Source: CAMDPA01 sp965223035 (GTDB taxonomy: Bacteria > Pseudomonadota > Alphaproteobacteria > Rhizobiales > Hyphomicrobiaceae). From it: a stretch of DNA of 64,000 nt. Below, piece after piece: positions 1-8,822 of the stretch. Each line of letters opens with the position of its first letter. Position 1 is the first letter of the stretch. A program made the translations under genes and the position numbers. The stretch spans positions 2,604,001-2,668,000 of the forward strand of contig OZ244980.1 of assembly GCA_965223035.1 (NCBI GenBank), read 5' to 3'. The notes below the pieces were generated by a model that worked only from the letters and a program-made list of their open reading frames with translations, did no database searches and was not told where the DNA came from.

Positions 1-2
1 GG

Positions 3-74
3 ACCAGCAAGGACAAGGATAAGCGGTCAGCGCGCGCCACGCAGCCCGCGCAGCCAGGAGCCGTCGGCCAATGA
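3..74 (+). CDS. C-terminus of an upstream gene, probably the RND periplasmic adaptor (partial)
   Basis: An open frame enters from the left edge and stops with TGA at 72-74, giving a short hydrophilic Lys/Arg/Ala/Pro-rich tail ending in GAVGQ. The stop overlaps the ATG of the RND pump in an ATGA junction, so the two genes are almost certainly co-transcribed and translationally coupled. In Gram-negative bacteria the gene just before an HAE-1 pump is usually its membrane-fusion protein, and such adaptors often end in a disordered basic tail. The product name is inferred from position only, because no domain is visible in 23 residues. Confidence 0.45.
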   Translation, partial: TSKDKDKRSARATQPAQPGAVGQ

Positions 75-3000
75 CCTTGTCCGACATCTCGGTCCGGCGG
101 CCGGTTTTGGCGGCGGTCATGAGCTTGATGATCGTCGTGTTCGGACTTGCCGCGCTCACCCGGTTGCCAATCAGAGAGCTGCCTGACGTCGATGCGGCGG
201 TGGTCAGCGTGGTGACGACCTACAAGGGCGCCGCGCCGGAGGTGGTCGATACCGACATCACCGAAGTGATCGACAGCGCCGTAGCCGGCATCAGCGGCGT
301 CAAGACCATCACCTCTCGGTCGCGGCGGGGACGAAGCCAGACGACCGTCGAATTCGAGCTGGGGCGCAACATCGATGTGGCAGCCAACGATGTGCGCGAT
401 GCGGTCGGTCGGGTGCGGGGCAAGTTACCAGATGACGCTGACGAGCCCCGCGTCAGCAAGAACGATTCCGACGCCGATCCGGTGATGTGGCTCAGCGTCA
501 CCAGTCAGCAGATGGCGCAGCATGAGATCACCGATTTCGTGGAACGCTACATCATTGACCGCTTGACCACGCAGGATGGCGTTGCTGGCGTCAATGTCTA
601 CGGCGGCCGCCGAGCCGCCATTCGCATTTGGCTGGACCGACGCGCGATGGCCGCCCGGATGCTGACCGTCGCCGATATCGTCGAGGCCTTGCGGCGCAAT
701 AACGTCGAGCTTCCGGCCGGAGAGATCAAATCCAGCACGCGGCTGTTTGAGGTCCGCGTCGATTCCCGCCTGTCGACGGTGGAGCAGTTCCGCCGGCTGG
801 TGGTCAGCAGCAACGGGGACTACCCGATCAGACTGGCAGACCTGGCCAAGGTCGAGCAGGGCGCGGAAGATTATTCGACGATCGTTCGCAGCGACGGCCG
901 ATCGTCCGTGGCACTGGCCATCTTGCGCCAAGCTCAATCCAACACGATCGCCATTTCCCGGGCCGTTCACGCGGAAGTGGAGCGGATGCGGCCGAATCTG
1001 CCGAAGGACATGGTGATCACGTTCGGCTCCGATGACGCGGACTTCATCGGCGCCTCGATCGAGCAGGTGGTGATCGCGCTGGGTCTCTCATTATTGCTTG
1101 TCATTCTGGTGATCCTGGCGTTCTTGCGCTCGTTTCGAGTGACGTTGATTCCCGCCATCACCATCCCGGTGTCGCTGATCGGGACCATGTTCCTGATTTT
1201 TCTGTTGGGGTTCTCCGTCAACGTGCTGACCCTTCTGGCATTGCTGCTGGCGATCGGTCTGGTGGTCGACGATGCCATCGTCATGCTGGAGAACATCGAA
1301 CGCCGGATTGCGCTTGGAGAGACCCCGCTGCAAGCCAGCGTATTTGGCGCCAGGGAGGTGACCTTTGCCATCATCGCCACCTCGGTCACCTTGATCGCCG
1401 TTTTTGTTCCGATCTCGTTTTTGGGGGGTGCTGCGGGCCGCTTGTTCACTGAGTTCGGGTTCGTGATGGCGAGCGCCGTCGTGATCTCAACATTCGTGGC
1501 GTTGACCGCCTGTCCGGCGTTAGCCTCCAAAATTCTGCGACCGGCACGCGCGCCGAGCAGCGGCGACCAGGTCGCTGGGCCTGGGCCGCAAGCCGACCAA
1601 CGCGTCGCCAAGCCGGGTTTTGCTAGCCGCTTGTACCGCCGCTGTGTGACCCTGGCGCTCGACATGCCGATCGTGGTGATCGCCATCGCCTTGGCCTTCT
1701 CGATGGGCGCGGTGCTGGTCTACCAAAACCTGCCACGTCAGCTGACACCCAGTGAGGACCGGGGCATCCTGTTCATTCCGGTCACCGCGCCGCAGGGTAG
1801 CAATGTCGCGTACACGGATGCCCAGGTCAAACAACTGGAGCGTCGCATCGCGGCCCTGCCAGCCGACACCGGCATCAAGACCGTGCTGAGCTACACCGGC
1901 AGCCGCAATCGCCCCTATCGATCATTTGTCGTCATCCGCCTAAAGCATTGGGATCAGCGAGAGAACAGCCATCGCGATATCATCAACAAGCTGCGCCCGT
2001 TGGTCGGCAGCATGACCGGTGCGCGGGGCTTTCCGGTCTCCCCCTCGGGTCTCGGTATCCGTGGCAGCAGCACGCCGCTGCGCGTAGTGATCGGTGGACC
2101 GGATTTCGAGAAGGTGAAGGCGTGGGCTCAGCTGCTGTTGAAGCGTGCCGAGGACATCGAAGGGCTGCGCAATCCGCAGATCGATTACGAGGAGAATCAG
2201 ACCCAAATCAATTTGCGCATCGATCGAGAAAAGGTCGATGATCTCGGTATTCCAGTGGCGACGCTGGCGGAGACGCTGCAAACGTTCCTGGCTTCGCGCG
2301 AGGTGACCACCTACATCGATCGCGGGCGCGAGTACAAAGTGATTTTGCAGGCCAGCGATCGCGACCGCGCCGCGCCGCGCGATGTCGTCAACCTGTTTTT
2401 GCGCGGAAATGACAAGCAGACCCTGGTGCCCTTGGGCTCGTTGGTAACGGTCAAGGAAGGTACCGCAGCGCCGCAGTTGCGCCGTTATAATCGGATGCCG
2501 GCGATCACCTTGACCGCGGCCTTGGACACCGATTATCCGCTGGGTCGCGCGATCTCGGACATTGTTCAAGCCGCCGAGCAATCGCTTCCGCCTGAAGCCA
2601 CAATCTCGTTTGCCGGCCACTCCCAACAGTATCTGGAGACCTCGACCGGCGTCGCCGTCACGTTCGCACTGGCGCTCCTCATCGTGTTTTTGGTACTGGC
2701 GGCGCAGTTCGAAAGCTTCGTTCACCCGTTGGTGATCATGCTGTCGGTGCCGCTTGCACTGGCCGGTGCGCTTTATTCGCTGGCGATTGCCGGGTTGTCG
2801 ATCAACATCTACAGCCAGATCGGCATCATATTGTTGATCGGGTTGATGGCCAAGAACGGCATTTTGATCGTTGAATTCGCCAATCAGTTGCGCGATCGCG
2901 GCTATTGCGTGCGCGAAGCGACGATCGAGGCGTCGGTGCTGCGCTTGCGTCCCATCGTCATGACGCTGATCTCGACCGTTCTGGGTGCCGTTCCACTGGT

Positions 3001-3199
3001 TCTGGCGACCGGGGCGGGGGCGGAAAGCCGGGCCGCTATCGGCATGGTGGTGGTCGGCGGGCTTTCCTTTGCCGCCGTTTTGACGTTGTTCCTGACGCCT
3101 GTACTCTATAATTTGATGGCTGGCTTTTCGCGCCCGCGCGGCGCGGTTGAGCGGCAGTTGGCCCAGGAGTTGGACGGGCACGGTATCCGCTCTGTTTAG
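71..3199 (+). CDS. RND multidrug efflux transporter, AcrB/HAE-1 family
   Basis: Inner-membrane proton/drug antiporter of the resistance-nodulation-division superfamily, expected to work as a trimer with a periplasmic adaptor and an outer-membrane TolC-type channel. At 1042 residues it has the full family length. A first transmembrane helix lies at about 11-29. It is followed by a porter domain, a second block of helices from about 340, the proton-relay Asp pair in VVDDAIVMLENIE (about residues 400-401), a second porter half, and C-terminal helices with GLMAKNGILIVEFANQ. The N-terminus MTLSDISVRRPVLA is typical of the group, which supports the start. It overlaps the preceding gene by 4 bases. 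Substrate range cannot be told from sequence. No frameshift is seen and the gene looks intact. Confidence 0.95.
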   Translation: MTLSDISVRRPVLAAVMSLMIVVFGLAALTRLPIRELPDVDAAVVSVVTTYKGAAPEVVDTDITEVIDSAVAGISGVKTITSRSRRGRSQTTVEFELGRNIDVAANDVRDAVGRVRGKLPDDADEPRVSKNDSDADPVMWLSVTSQQMAQHEITDFVERYIIDRLTTQDGVAGVNVYGGRRAAIRIWLDRRAMAARMLTVADIVEALRRNNVELPAGEIKSSTRLFEVRVDSRLSTVEQFRRLVVSSNGDYPIRLADLAKVEQGAEDYSTIVRSDGRSSVALAILRQAQSNTIAISRAVHAEVERMRPNLPKDMVITFGSDDADFIGASIEQVVIALGLSLLLVILVILAFLRSFRVTLIPAITIPVSLIGTMFLIFLLGFSVNVLTLLALLLAIGLVVDDAIVMLENIERRIALGETPLQASVFGAREVTFAIIATSVTLIAVFVPISFLGGAAGRLFTEFGFVMASAVVISTFVALTACPALASKILRPARAPSSGDQVAGPGPQADQRVAKPGFASRLYRRCVTLALDMPIVVIAIALAFSMGAVLVYQNLPRQLTPSEDRGILFIPVTAPQGSNVAYTDAQVKQLERRIAALPADTGIKTVLSYTGSRNRPYRSFVVIRLKHWDQRENSHRDIINKLRPLVGSMTGARGFPVSPSGLGIRGSSTPLRVVIGGPDFEKVKAWAQLLLKRAEDIEGLRNPQIDYEENQTQINLRIDREKVDDLGIPVATLAETLQTFLASREVTTYIDRGREYKVILQASDRDRAAPRDVVNLFLRGNDKQTLVPLGSLVTVKEGTAAPQLRRYNRMPAITLTAALDTDYPLGRAISDIVQAAEQSLPPEATISFAGHSQQYLETSTGVAVTFALALLIVFLVLAAQFESFVHPLVIMLSVPLALAGALYSLAIAGLSINIYSQIGIILLIGLMAKNGILIVEFANQLRDRGYCVREATIEASVLRLRPIVMTLISTVLGAVPLVLATGAGAESRAAIGMVVVGGLSFAAVLTLFLTPVLYNLMAGFSRPRGAVERQLAQELDGHGIRSV

Positions 3200-3316
3200 T
3201 TCACGTCCGGCTCAGGCGGATCAGCCTGGCCGGCCGGCTTGCCAGCCCTTCCTCCCACAGATGTGGGCAGTGGCTGGCCGGGTGAGCAGCGGGATGGGTC
3301 CAGCCAACCTGCAACA

Positions 3317-3455
3317 CTAGAGCAACCTGCTCTTGATCGGAATCGGAACGAACTCGATGAAAAGCAGAATGTTGCTCGACACTTTACGGGCGATCATCAT
3401 CGTGCCTCCACTGGGAACCGGCTGTGCGGTTGCAATTGAAGGCACGATGATCTTG
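3317..3455 (+). repeat. MITE-like two-hairpin repeat, copy R1 (degenerate)
   Basis: Starts at CTAG, then a first imperfect hairpin (AGAGCAACCTGC ... GTTGCTC) and a second one whose arms end GATCATC/GATGATC. The order is the same as in R2 and reversed relative to R3 and R4. Several arm positions have drifted, so this is an old copy. The rest of the 3200-3465 gap shows no gene. Confidence 0.75.
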
Positions 3456-3465
3456 GCGGGCCTGC

Positions 3466-3840
3466 TCAGGCGGCAATGAATTCAAGCCCAGCCAGCGTCA
3501 ACAGCGTGCAGCACAGGAGCCAGAGGGTGAAGCGCCCGCGTCGTGTGGTCGCCGCGCGCCTGGCCATCAGCAGCGACATGACCATCAGTGCACCGGCGAG
3601 ATTGATGGCGATCAGCCCGTCCAGGCCGAGCCCGCGCTGGCCGTTTTGGCTGCCTTCGATGAAGGTCGAAACGGCCAAGCCGAGCAGGATCGCGCCGAGC
3701 GTGCGTGGCCAAAATCCGCTTGCCGCGACCGGCAGCCCGACCACGCGCGCTGTCGTCAACGGCAACACGCACAACACCATCCCGCCCACACCCTTGAGCA
3801 GCGTCTCGATCCACAGCAGCTGCTGAGCGAACGCGGACAT
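3466..3840 (-). CDS. Small integral membrane protein of unknown function
   Basis: A 124-residue protein with four hydrophobic segments at roughly 10-32, 45-62, 75-95 and 104-122, separated by short polar loops. The third loop carries an Arg-rich stretch (ARRAATTRRGR), which by the positive-inside rule faces the cytoplasm. No conserved domain was recognised. It lies alone between two copies of the MITE-like repeat and converges on the RND operon. The start is the only Met near the 5' end. The composition is typical of a real membrane protein, so I take it as a gene, but no function can be given. Confidence 0.7.
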   Translation of the reverse strand: MSAFAQQLLWIETLLKGVGGMVLCVLPLTTARVVGLPVAASGFWPRTLGAILLGLAVSTFIEGSQNGQRGLGLDGLIAINLAGALMVMSLLMARRAATTRRGRFTLWLLCCTLLTLAGLEFIAA

Positions 3841-4067
3841 GGGTACCTGGCCAATCGCGCAGAAGGGTTAGGTCAGTCTGGGCCAACCGCCATCAAGACG
3901 CACACGGCGGGTGGATCGCGCCCTCACGGCGAACCGCGTTGGCAACTCTCATCCCGGCGTTGGGGGGCGCCCCATTCACCGCTCCCGATTGTATGACAGA
4001 TCGGGGTCGTGGTGGCTCCATGCTGGCGGCTCCGATGTCAAGAGGTTTGGTATCGATTAGATGGCGG

Positions 4068-4194
4068 CTAGAGCGGCCTGCTGTTGATCGGGCTCGGAAC
4101 GATCCCGATGAAAGGCAGAAAGTTGCTCTAGAGTTGGAGCCGGCTTTGCGGTTCCAATTTATGGCACGGTAATTTAAGGCACAAAGATGATTAG
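4068..4194 (+). repeat. MITE-like two-hairpin repeat, copy R2
   Basis: Bounded by CTAG (4068) and TTAG (4191-4194). It contains the GATCGGG...CCCGATGAAAGGCAG hairpin and the second, shorter hairpin ending AAAGATGATTAG. Its right end supplies the stop codon of the neighbouring lipoprotein gene, as the reverse complement of TTA at 4191-4193. No gene is seen in 3841-4067. Confidence 0.8.
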
Positions 4195-4811
4195 CGGCCC
4201 GCGATTTCTTCGCTTTCTTTGAACACCTCTTCAGTGTCAAGCTTGTCGCGACTGCGCGGTGCCGCGCCGAAGTCGAACCATCCCCCACCCACCACCTTTT
4301 TCGGCGGGGGCGGATTGAAATCGCCGGCCAGTTGTTTGGTCAGCGCAGCCTTGATCTGCTTGGTCTTGAAATCCGAGCAGTAGCCGTCCTTGGCCGCGAC
4401 TGCTTTAGTGACCTTCTTGTGCGTGAAGTCGTAGACCTGCGAAAGCTTGGCTAGGTCCGCCGCCGACAGGCCGGATTGGGATTCGCTGGCCAGGTAGGCA
4501 GCGCGCAGCTGGGCGGGGTCGAAGTAAAACCCGCAATGCTGGGCCCGCGCGACCGTCGCACCGGCGTGCAGGGCGCGGTCCGTCGGCGTCGATGTCGGCT
4601 TCGGCCGGCCGGCCGGCACCTGCGCGCTCGCCGTTTGCGGAGTGGCGCCCGGCTGCAGGGCACCGTTCGGCGCTTGGCCTGCGGCCTGTCCTTGGGTTGT
4701 CGCGACGGACCCGGTCGACAGATAATTGCCGGCACTACAGCCGGCGAGCGAGCCGGCCAGGATCCCGGCTAAGATGCCGGCCGCCAATGAGCTGAAAAGT
4801 GGGTCGCGCAT
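4191..4811 (-). CDS. Putative lipoprotein
   Basis: A 206-residue protein with a short N-terminus, a Gly/Ala/Leu-rich signal segment and a clear lipobox L-A-G-C with the acylated Cys at residue 25, so export and lipid anchoring are expected. A Ser/Gln/Pro/Thr-rich linker (about 26-80) leads to a folded part containing two Cys (HCGFYFD and GYCSDF), possibly a disulfide. The family was not recognised. The stop codon and last bases lie within the end of repeat R2, so the C-terminus may have been replaced when the repeat inserted. The charged tail ending EEIAGR then gives the present end. Confidence 0.75.
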   Translation of the reverse strand: MRDPLFSSLAAGILAGILAGSLAGCSAGNYLSTGSVATTQGQAAGQAPNGALQPGATPQTASAQVPAGRPKPTSTPTDRALHAGATVARAQHCGFYFDPAQLRAAYLASESQSGLSAADLAKLSQVYDFTHKKVTKAVAAKDGYCSDFKTKQIKAALTKQLAGDFNPPPPKKVVGGGWFDFGAAPRSRDKLDTEEVFKESEEIAGR

Positions 4812-4965
4812 ACCGACTAACTCGCCGAATCGTGGCCTCTGGTCAATGCCCCGTGTGTAGAACAGTGTTGCTCAATGACAGCAGGGCGGCGCATGTTTGC
4901 TGACACTTGAAGGTGGCGGCGGCGTGACGGACCGCTGCCGGCGTGGCGCAGCTTTGGAGGTGGTG

Positions 4966-5751
4966 ATGGATTTGGGCATCAAGGGCAGAACCGCGTTGGT
5001 GTTGGGCGCCAGTGCCGGGTTGGGGCGGGCCATCGCCGTCGCGCTGGCCGGCGAGGGCGTCAACGTGGCGATCGCGGCGCGCTCCGAGGACAAGTTGCAG
5101 CGGGTCGCCGACGAGATCGTGGCGGCCGGGGGCAAGGCGCTGCCGCTGGTCTGGGACGTCGCCGACATGAGCCAAATCGCGACCCGCGCCGCCGAAATCG
5201 AGGCCGGCCTGGGCGCGGTCGAGATCCTGGTCAACAACACCGGGGGGCCGCCGCCGACACCGGCGGCCGGTCAGTCGACGGAGCAATGGCGCGCCAGCCT
5301 GGAGGCGATGGTGCTGCCGCTGATCGCGATCACCGACCGCGTATTGCCCGGCATGCGGGCGCGCCAATGGGGGCGGATCCTGACCGTGGCGTCGAGCGGC
5401 GTGGTGGCACCGATCCCGGGCTTGGCGATGTCGAATGCGGCCCGCAGCGCGCTGGTCGGCTGGTCGAAGACGTTGGCACGCGAAGTGGCGGGCGACGGTG
5501 TGACGGTGAACGTGGTGCTGCCCGGGCGCATCGCCACCGACCGGCTGACCTTCTTTGATGCCCACCGTGCCAAGCAGCAAGGCCGCACGCCGGAGGACAT
5601 CGCGCGCGAGAGCACAGCGCAGATTCCCGCCGGCCGTTATGGTCAACCGGAGGAATTCGCTCAGGTCGTCGCCTTTCTGGCCGGCGCGGGCGCGTCCTAC
5701 GTGACCGGCGCCCTGATCCGGGTCGACGGCGGCCTGATCGCCAGCGTTTAG
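4966..5751 (+). CDS. Atypical SDR-family oxidoreductase (BKR-like, catalytic Tyr/Lys not conserved)
   Basis: A 261-residue Rossmann-fold protein. The ATG at 4966 is chosen because GGAGG lies 5 bases upstream (4956-4960) and the family starts here; an upstream extension is open but unlike the family. The cofactor loop reads GASAGLGRA (residues 14-22), and the NNTGGP motif corresponds to NNAG. At the active site the usual Ser...Tyr-x3-Lys is replaced by SSG...LAMSNAARSA, so the canonical Tyr and Lys are absent. A subgroup of putative 3-oxoacyl-ACP-reductase-like SDRs is known to deviate in exactly this way. The gene is intact and single. Enzyme activity and substrate are open. Confidence 0.85.
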   Translation: MDLGIKGRTALVLGASAGLGRAIAVALAGEGVNVAIAARSEDKLQRVADEIVAAGGKALPLVWDVADMSQIATRAAEIEAGLGAVEILVNNTGGPPPTPAAGQSTEQWRASLEAMVLPLIAITDRVLPGMRARQWGRILTVASSGVVAPIPGLAMSNAARSALVGWSKTLAREVAGDGVTVNVVLPGRIATDRLTFFDAHRAKQQGRTPEDIARESTAQIPAGRYGQPEEFAQVVAFLAGAGASYVTGALIRVDGGLIASV

Positions 5752-5777
5752 TGCGGGTGAGCGTTTAGTGCGGGTGA
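5744..5777 (+). repeat. 17-bp tandem duplication across the SDR stop codon
   Basis: GCGTTTAGTGCGGGTGA is present twice in direct succession (5744-5760, 5761-5777). The first copy includes the stop codon TAG of the SDR gene. It is a simple slippage product, and its only visible effect is an elongated 3' region. Confidence 0.8.
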
Positions 5778-5814
5778 GGGTGTGTGACCGACCGGGAGGA
5801 GAGCTGACGGCTTG

Positions 5815-7211
5815 AACCGGCAACAGACCCGACACTATTCGTTGCTTGTTCCAGTCGATACCAGCGTGTAGCGCAGCCGCGCACGCGGCAGCGCGAAGCG
5901 GTGGAACCGGCCGTCGCAGCTGATGGTCCCGAGGTCTCGGTTGCAGACGCCCACGGGATGAATGCCGTCGTCGATCTCGATGATGCCGACCGGCTCACGC
6001 GCCAGCGCCTCACCAATGAAGACCAGCCCGCCACACCACTTGATCTCGCCCGTCAGGCTCACCTTGCGCACCTGGTGGTCGGCATCATACCAGGGCGGCT
6101 CGATGACTTTCGGCAGCTGGCGGAGCGGCGGCTGCCACAGGCTTGCCGGTGTCCTCTGCCGCAGGGCTTGATGCGGGCGCTCCTTGTTATCGTGCAGGGT
6201 TATCGTGCAGGCGAAATGCATGGAAGCGCAGCTGTTGTTCGATCCAATCCTCGGTCGGCGGCTGCACGGTCTCGGCTGTCAATGTGCGGTGCGTGCGTTC
6301 ATGGATCAAGGGCGACGCGGCCATTGTCCTGTAAGCTTGCCGGGCGGATGTGGCGCATCTCGATGCCAAGCTTGAGCGGCCACACCGGCAGCCGCGACAG
6401 CCCGCCGGCACCAATCGATCCGGACGGTGCACCGTCGTGCGACCGGATCGCATCCGGCACGCCAATGCCGGTGAAACCCCGCTCCAGCCGGGCCTTGACA
6501 CCGGCCTAGATCATCGCGCCTTAAATCGGAACCGCAACGCCGGTTCCAATTGCGCCGGTTCCGATTTAAGGCGCAAAGATGATCGCTCTTAAAGTGGTGA
6601 GCCACTTTCTGCCTTTGATCGGGATCGTTCCGATTCCGATCAAAGGCAGGTTGCTCTAGGCCGGCTCGGCGATGCGCCCACCGATGTGATAACGGCTCGC
6701 GGTATCGGACACGGTCAGCGGATCACCCGGCGTGCCGTCGCGGGTGCCCAAGTGGCCCTTGAAGTCCAGCGCCCACTCGCCGTTGGCGACATCGGAACCG
6801 GCAACGACCTGGCCCCGGTCGAGCGGGCGTCGGCGGCACCGGCGGGCCGCGACGAGCCTGGCGGCCTTGAGCATGCTGCTGATCGTCGACGGCGCCGGCC
6901 CGGCAACGTCCGGCGTTGCGGCCATCAACTTGGCTCGCACGGTCTTCGGCCCGACATGCGGTAAGCGCTTGCGCATCAGGATGATCGTCGCCGCCTGATC
7001 CTGTGGCGTGGCATGCGGACACGACCGCGGTGCCCGCGAACGCTCCTCGAACCAGCGCTGATCGCCGCCCTCGCGACGACGCTTCAAGAGCTAGAACGTG
7101 TCGCGCGAAATTCCGCGCCCGGCGCAGCTCCGATACCGAATAAGCGCCGCTGTCATAGTCCTGAAACAACGCGATACACGCTTCCACCCGAGTGCTCTGC
7201 CTGAAAGGCAT
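5815..7211 (-). pseudogene. IS481-family transposase, frameshifted and split by a MITE
   Basis: Minus-strand fragments match an IS481-type DDE transposase in order. From 7211 there is an N-terminal HTH region. It is followed in a second frame by RSRAPRSCPHATP, the LPHVGPKTVRAKLM helix and the catalytic-core start EWALDFKGH ... LTVSDTASRYHIG (6660-7087). At 6656-6506 the gene is interrupted by repeat R3. Beyond it the remainder continues in changing frames (GIEMRHIRPGKLTGQ, then ERPHQALRQRTPASL ... VRKVSLTGEIKW and GLVFIGEALAREPVG) to about 5835. At least three frame changes plus the insertion make it dead. The exact ends of the element were not located. Confidence 0.85.
6506..6659 (+). repeat. 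MITE-like two-hairpin repeat, copy R3, inserted in the IS481 transposase
   Basis: Starts and ends with CTAG (6506-6509, 6656-6659), consistent with a 4-bp CTAG target duplication. Hairpin 1 has arms GATCATCGCGCCTTAAATCG / CGATTTAAGGCGC(AAA)GATGATC. Hairpin 2 has arms CTGCCTTTGATCGG / CCGATCAAAGGCAG. Removing the element with one CTAG joins the two transposase fragments at CCGGCCTAGGCCGG. Confidence 0.85.
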
Positions 7212-7443
7212 CGCCCGAATCTCCCCGCTGAAGATCCAAGCTTGACCAGGCAGGCATGCTCCCGATCTAATCTGTCAGGTATGTCCCCGGTCTGTACCGT
7301 GGTACGCGCCGGGGCAGGCGGCGGCGGGCGTCGCGCTGCATCGGCTTTGAGCGTTCGCGCGTCGGCAGCGAGGGACAGGCGTGCCTTGCCAACCCGGTTG
7401 CGCTATATTATGAGGCGAATCCTATCGCGGGTCACCCCAGGTA

Positions 7444-7520
7444 GCCGCCTTAGCTCAGTTGGTTAGAGCGCTAGATTGTGGATCTAGAGGTCCCCCGTTC
7501 GAACCGGGGAGGCGGTACCA
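7444..7520 (+). tRNA. tRNA-His (GTG)
   Basis: The full cloverleaf can be drawn. The acceptor stem is GCCGCCT with AGGCGGT, giving a G1-U72 wobble. The D-stem is GCTC/GAGC, the anticodon stem CTAGA/TCTAG with loop TTGTGGA (anticodon GTG), and the T-stem CCCCG/CGGGG with TTCGAAC; discriminator A73 and encoded CCA follow. The base before position 1 is A, so the G-1 found in nearly all tRNA-His is not encoded, and A73 replaces the usual C73. This is the known alphaproteobacterial variant, which is charged by a correspondingly unusual HisRS. Confidence 0.95.
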
Positions 7521-7650
7521 ATAAAATCAATAAGTTAGCTCAAGTCCACGCGAAGGCATTTCGCAATAGCTACCAGATAGCTACCAGTCTGCGTGGTAAA
7601 GCTGGTTGCTGTTGGCGGAAGGCATTTGACGCGCGGTAGTCCGACGACGT

Positions 7651-7698
7651 TGCGCATGATAATCCGCGTGTCGGGGTTCAGTCCCTCCTTCGCCACCA
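7651..7698 (+). other. Degenerate 3' half of a tRNA-like sequence (possible att remnant)
   Basis: The stretch ends in CCTCCTTCGCCACCA. It contains ATAATCCGCGTGTCGGGG and TTCAGTCCC, which resemble the anticodon-arm to CCA portion of an elongator tRNA with single-base losses in the T-arm. No 5' half pairs properly, so it is not a functional tRNA. Tyrosine recombinases commonly duplicate such 3' ends at integration, so an old attachment-site scar is plausible. The flanking 7521-7929 shows no convincing gene. Confidence 0.35.
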
Positions 7699-7929
7699 AA
7701 TTCCTCAATACTTTTAGAATGTTATGGCATCGCAAAAATAACGGTTGCCAATTGCACCCATCTGGCGAGCCAGTAGCGAGCGACAGAACTACGATCTCGA
7801 AACGATTGATTTCTTCCAGCCCCATCCTGGCCATCTTGGATCGTCCTTGTTGGAAGTCGCGTTGGTGTCCGCTGCGAAGTGATTGCCGTCGAATGCGCGT
7901 GTTGGATCAAGAGAATGGTATGATGATGC

Positions 7930-8613
7930 ATGACCGAATCGGGCACGACCAAAGTTGAGGGTAAGCAAACAGAGTATGACGCCGCTGTCCGCGACCTCGT
8001 GCTCATCACGCACGCCAACCCTGAAGACAATCAGATCTCTCGTTGGTTGGCGGCGCGGTTAGCTGCGCTCGGGTATCGGGTTTGGGTGGATTTGCGAAAC
8101 CTCCGGGGCGGAGAGGATTTCTGGCAAGCCATAGAGCGGACCCTGCGCAATCATGCGCGCAAGCAGATCGTGTTAGTCTCACAATATATCCGAAAGCAGG
8201 GCGTCCAGAAGGAGTTGGCACTCGGTGACTTGATTGGGCGCCAGCTGGAAGACGATGCTTTCATGATTCCGGTTCGGATCGACGACGTTTCCTTTTCAGA
8301 TTTGCCAACGGAACTTCTGCGCCGGAACACGATAAATGGATTCCCGAATTGGGCGTCAATGCTCGACCCCATTCTGGAAACACTCGAAGACAGCGGCATT
8401 CCACGACGCGACGGTCCTCAGGTGGATCTACTTGAGCAGATCATAGAAGCGCAAGAGGTAGGAAAGCGGGTCATCAGAACACAATTACTTCATGACGAGA
8501 TGCATCTGCCCTCGAAATTCTGTCCAACTTCCCAGTCCGCCAGGCCATACAGTCCGCTTCAGAATGTGCCCAAACCCCAAACAGCGGTTCAATGTTTGAC
8601 CCCGCAATTATAG
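7930..8613 (+). pseudogene. TIR-domain protein, truncated at its 3' end
   Basis: Residues 22-150 form a bacterial TIR domain: LVLITHANPEDN (strand A/box 1), YRVWVDLRNLRGGEDFW (box 2) with candidate catalytic Glu69 in WQAIERTL, IVLVSQYI, and FMIPVRIDD further on. TIR domains of this type hydrolyse NAD+ and are often effectors of anti-phage or inter-bacterial systems. From about residue 196 (nt 8515) the sequence becomes low-quality. On the opposite strand the same DNA reads as a better protein fragment, so the TIR gene seems to be joined by rearrangement to another truncated gene. No partner gene remains downstream. The TIR assignment is firm; activity of this copy is doubtful. Confidence 0.8.
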
Positions 8614-8677
8614 GGGATCCTAATGAAAACGTTAGAAAGACTGCATAAGTGAGAAAGTTTTTTCTTGGCATCGGCAT
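8517..8677 (-). pseudogene. 5' fragment of a secreted-protein gene facing the TIR gene
   Basis: On the minus strand from an ATG at 8677 or 8671 the frame gives a basic start, a hydrophobic signal-like segment (NFLTYAVFLTFSLG) and then EPLFGVWAHSEADCMAWRTG. The latter is the style of small periplasmic proteins with a W-x-C-x-W core. The match ends near 8517 where the TIR gene begins to make sense on the other strand. I infer a head-to-head fusion of two broken genes. The family is not named. Confidence 0.35.
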
Positions 8678-8822
8678 CAATTCCAGTTTTGTCGTTGTTG
8701 CGATCTCGATGACTGAGAAGGAGATGGGCAAGGCGAACGTTAATTTCGCCATGTTATTCTTCGGGGGATGAATATTTTGGAGTATAAATTTTGACGGAGC
8801 GTGACTGTCTAGTTTGACCCAT

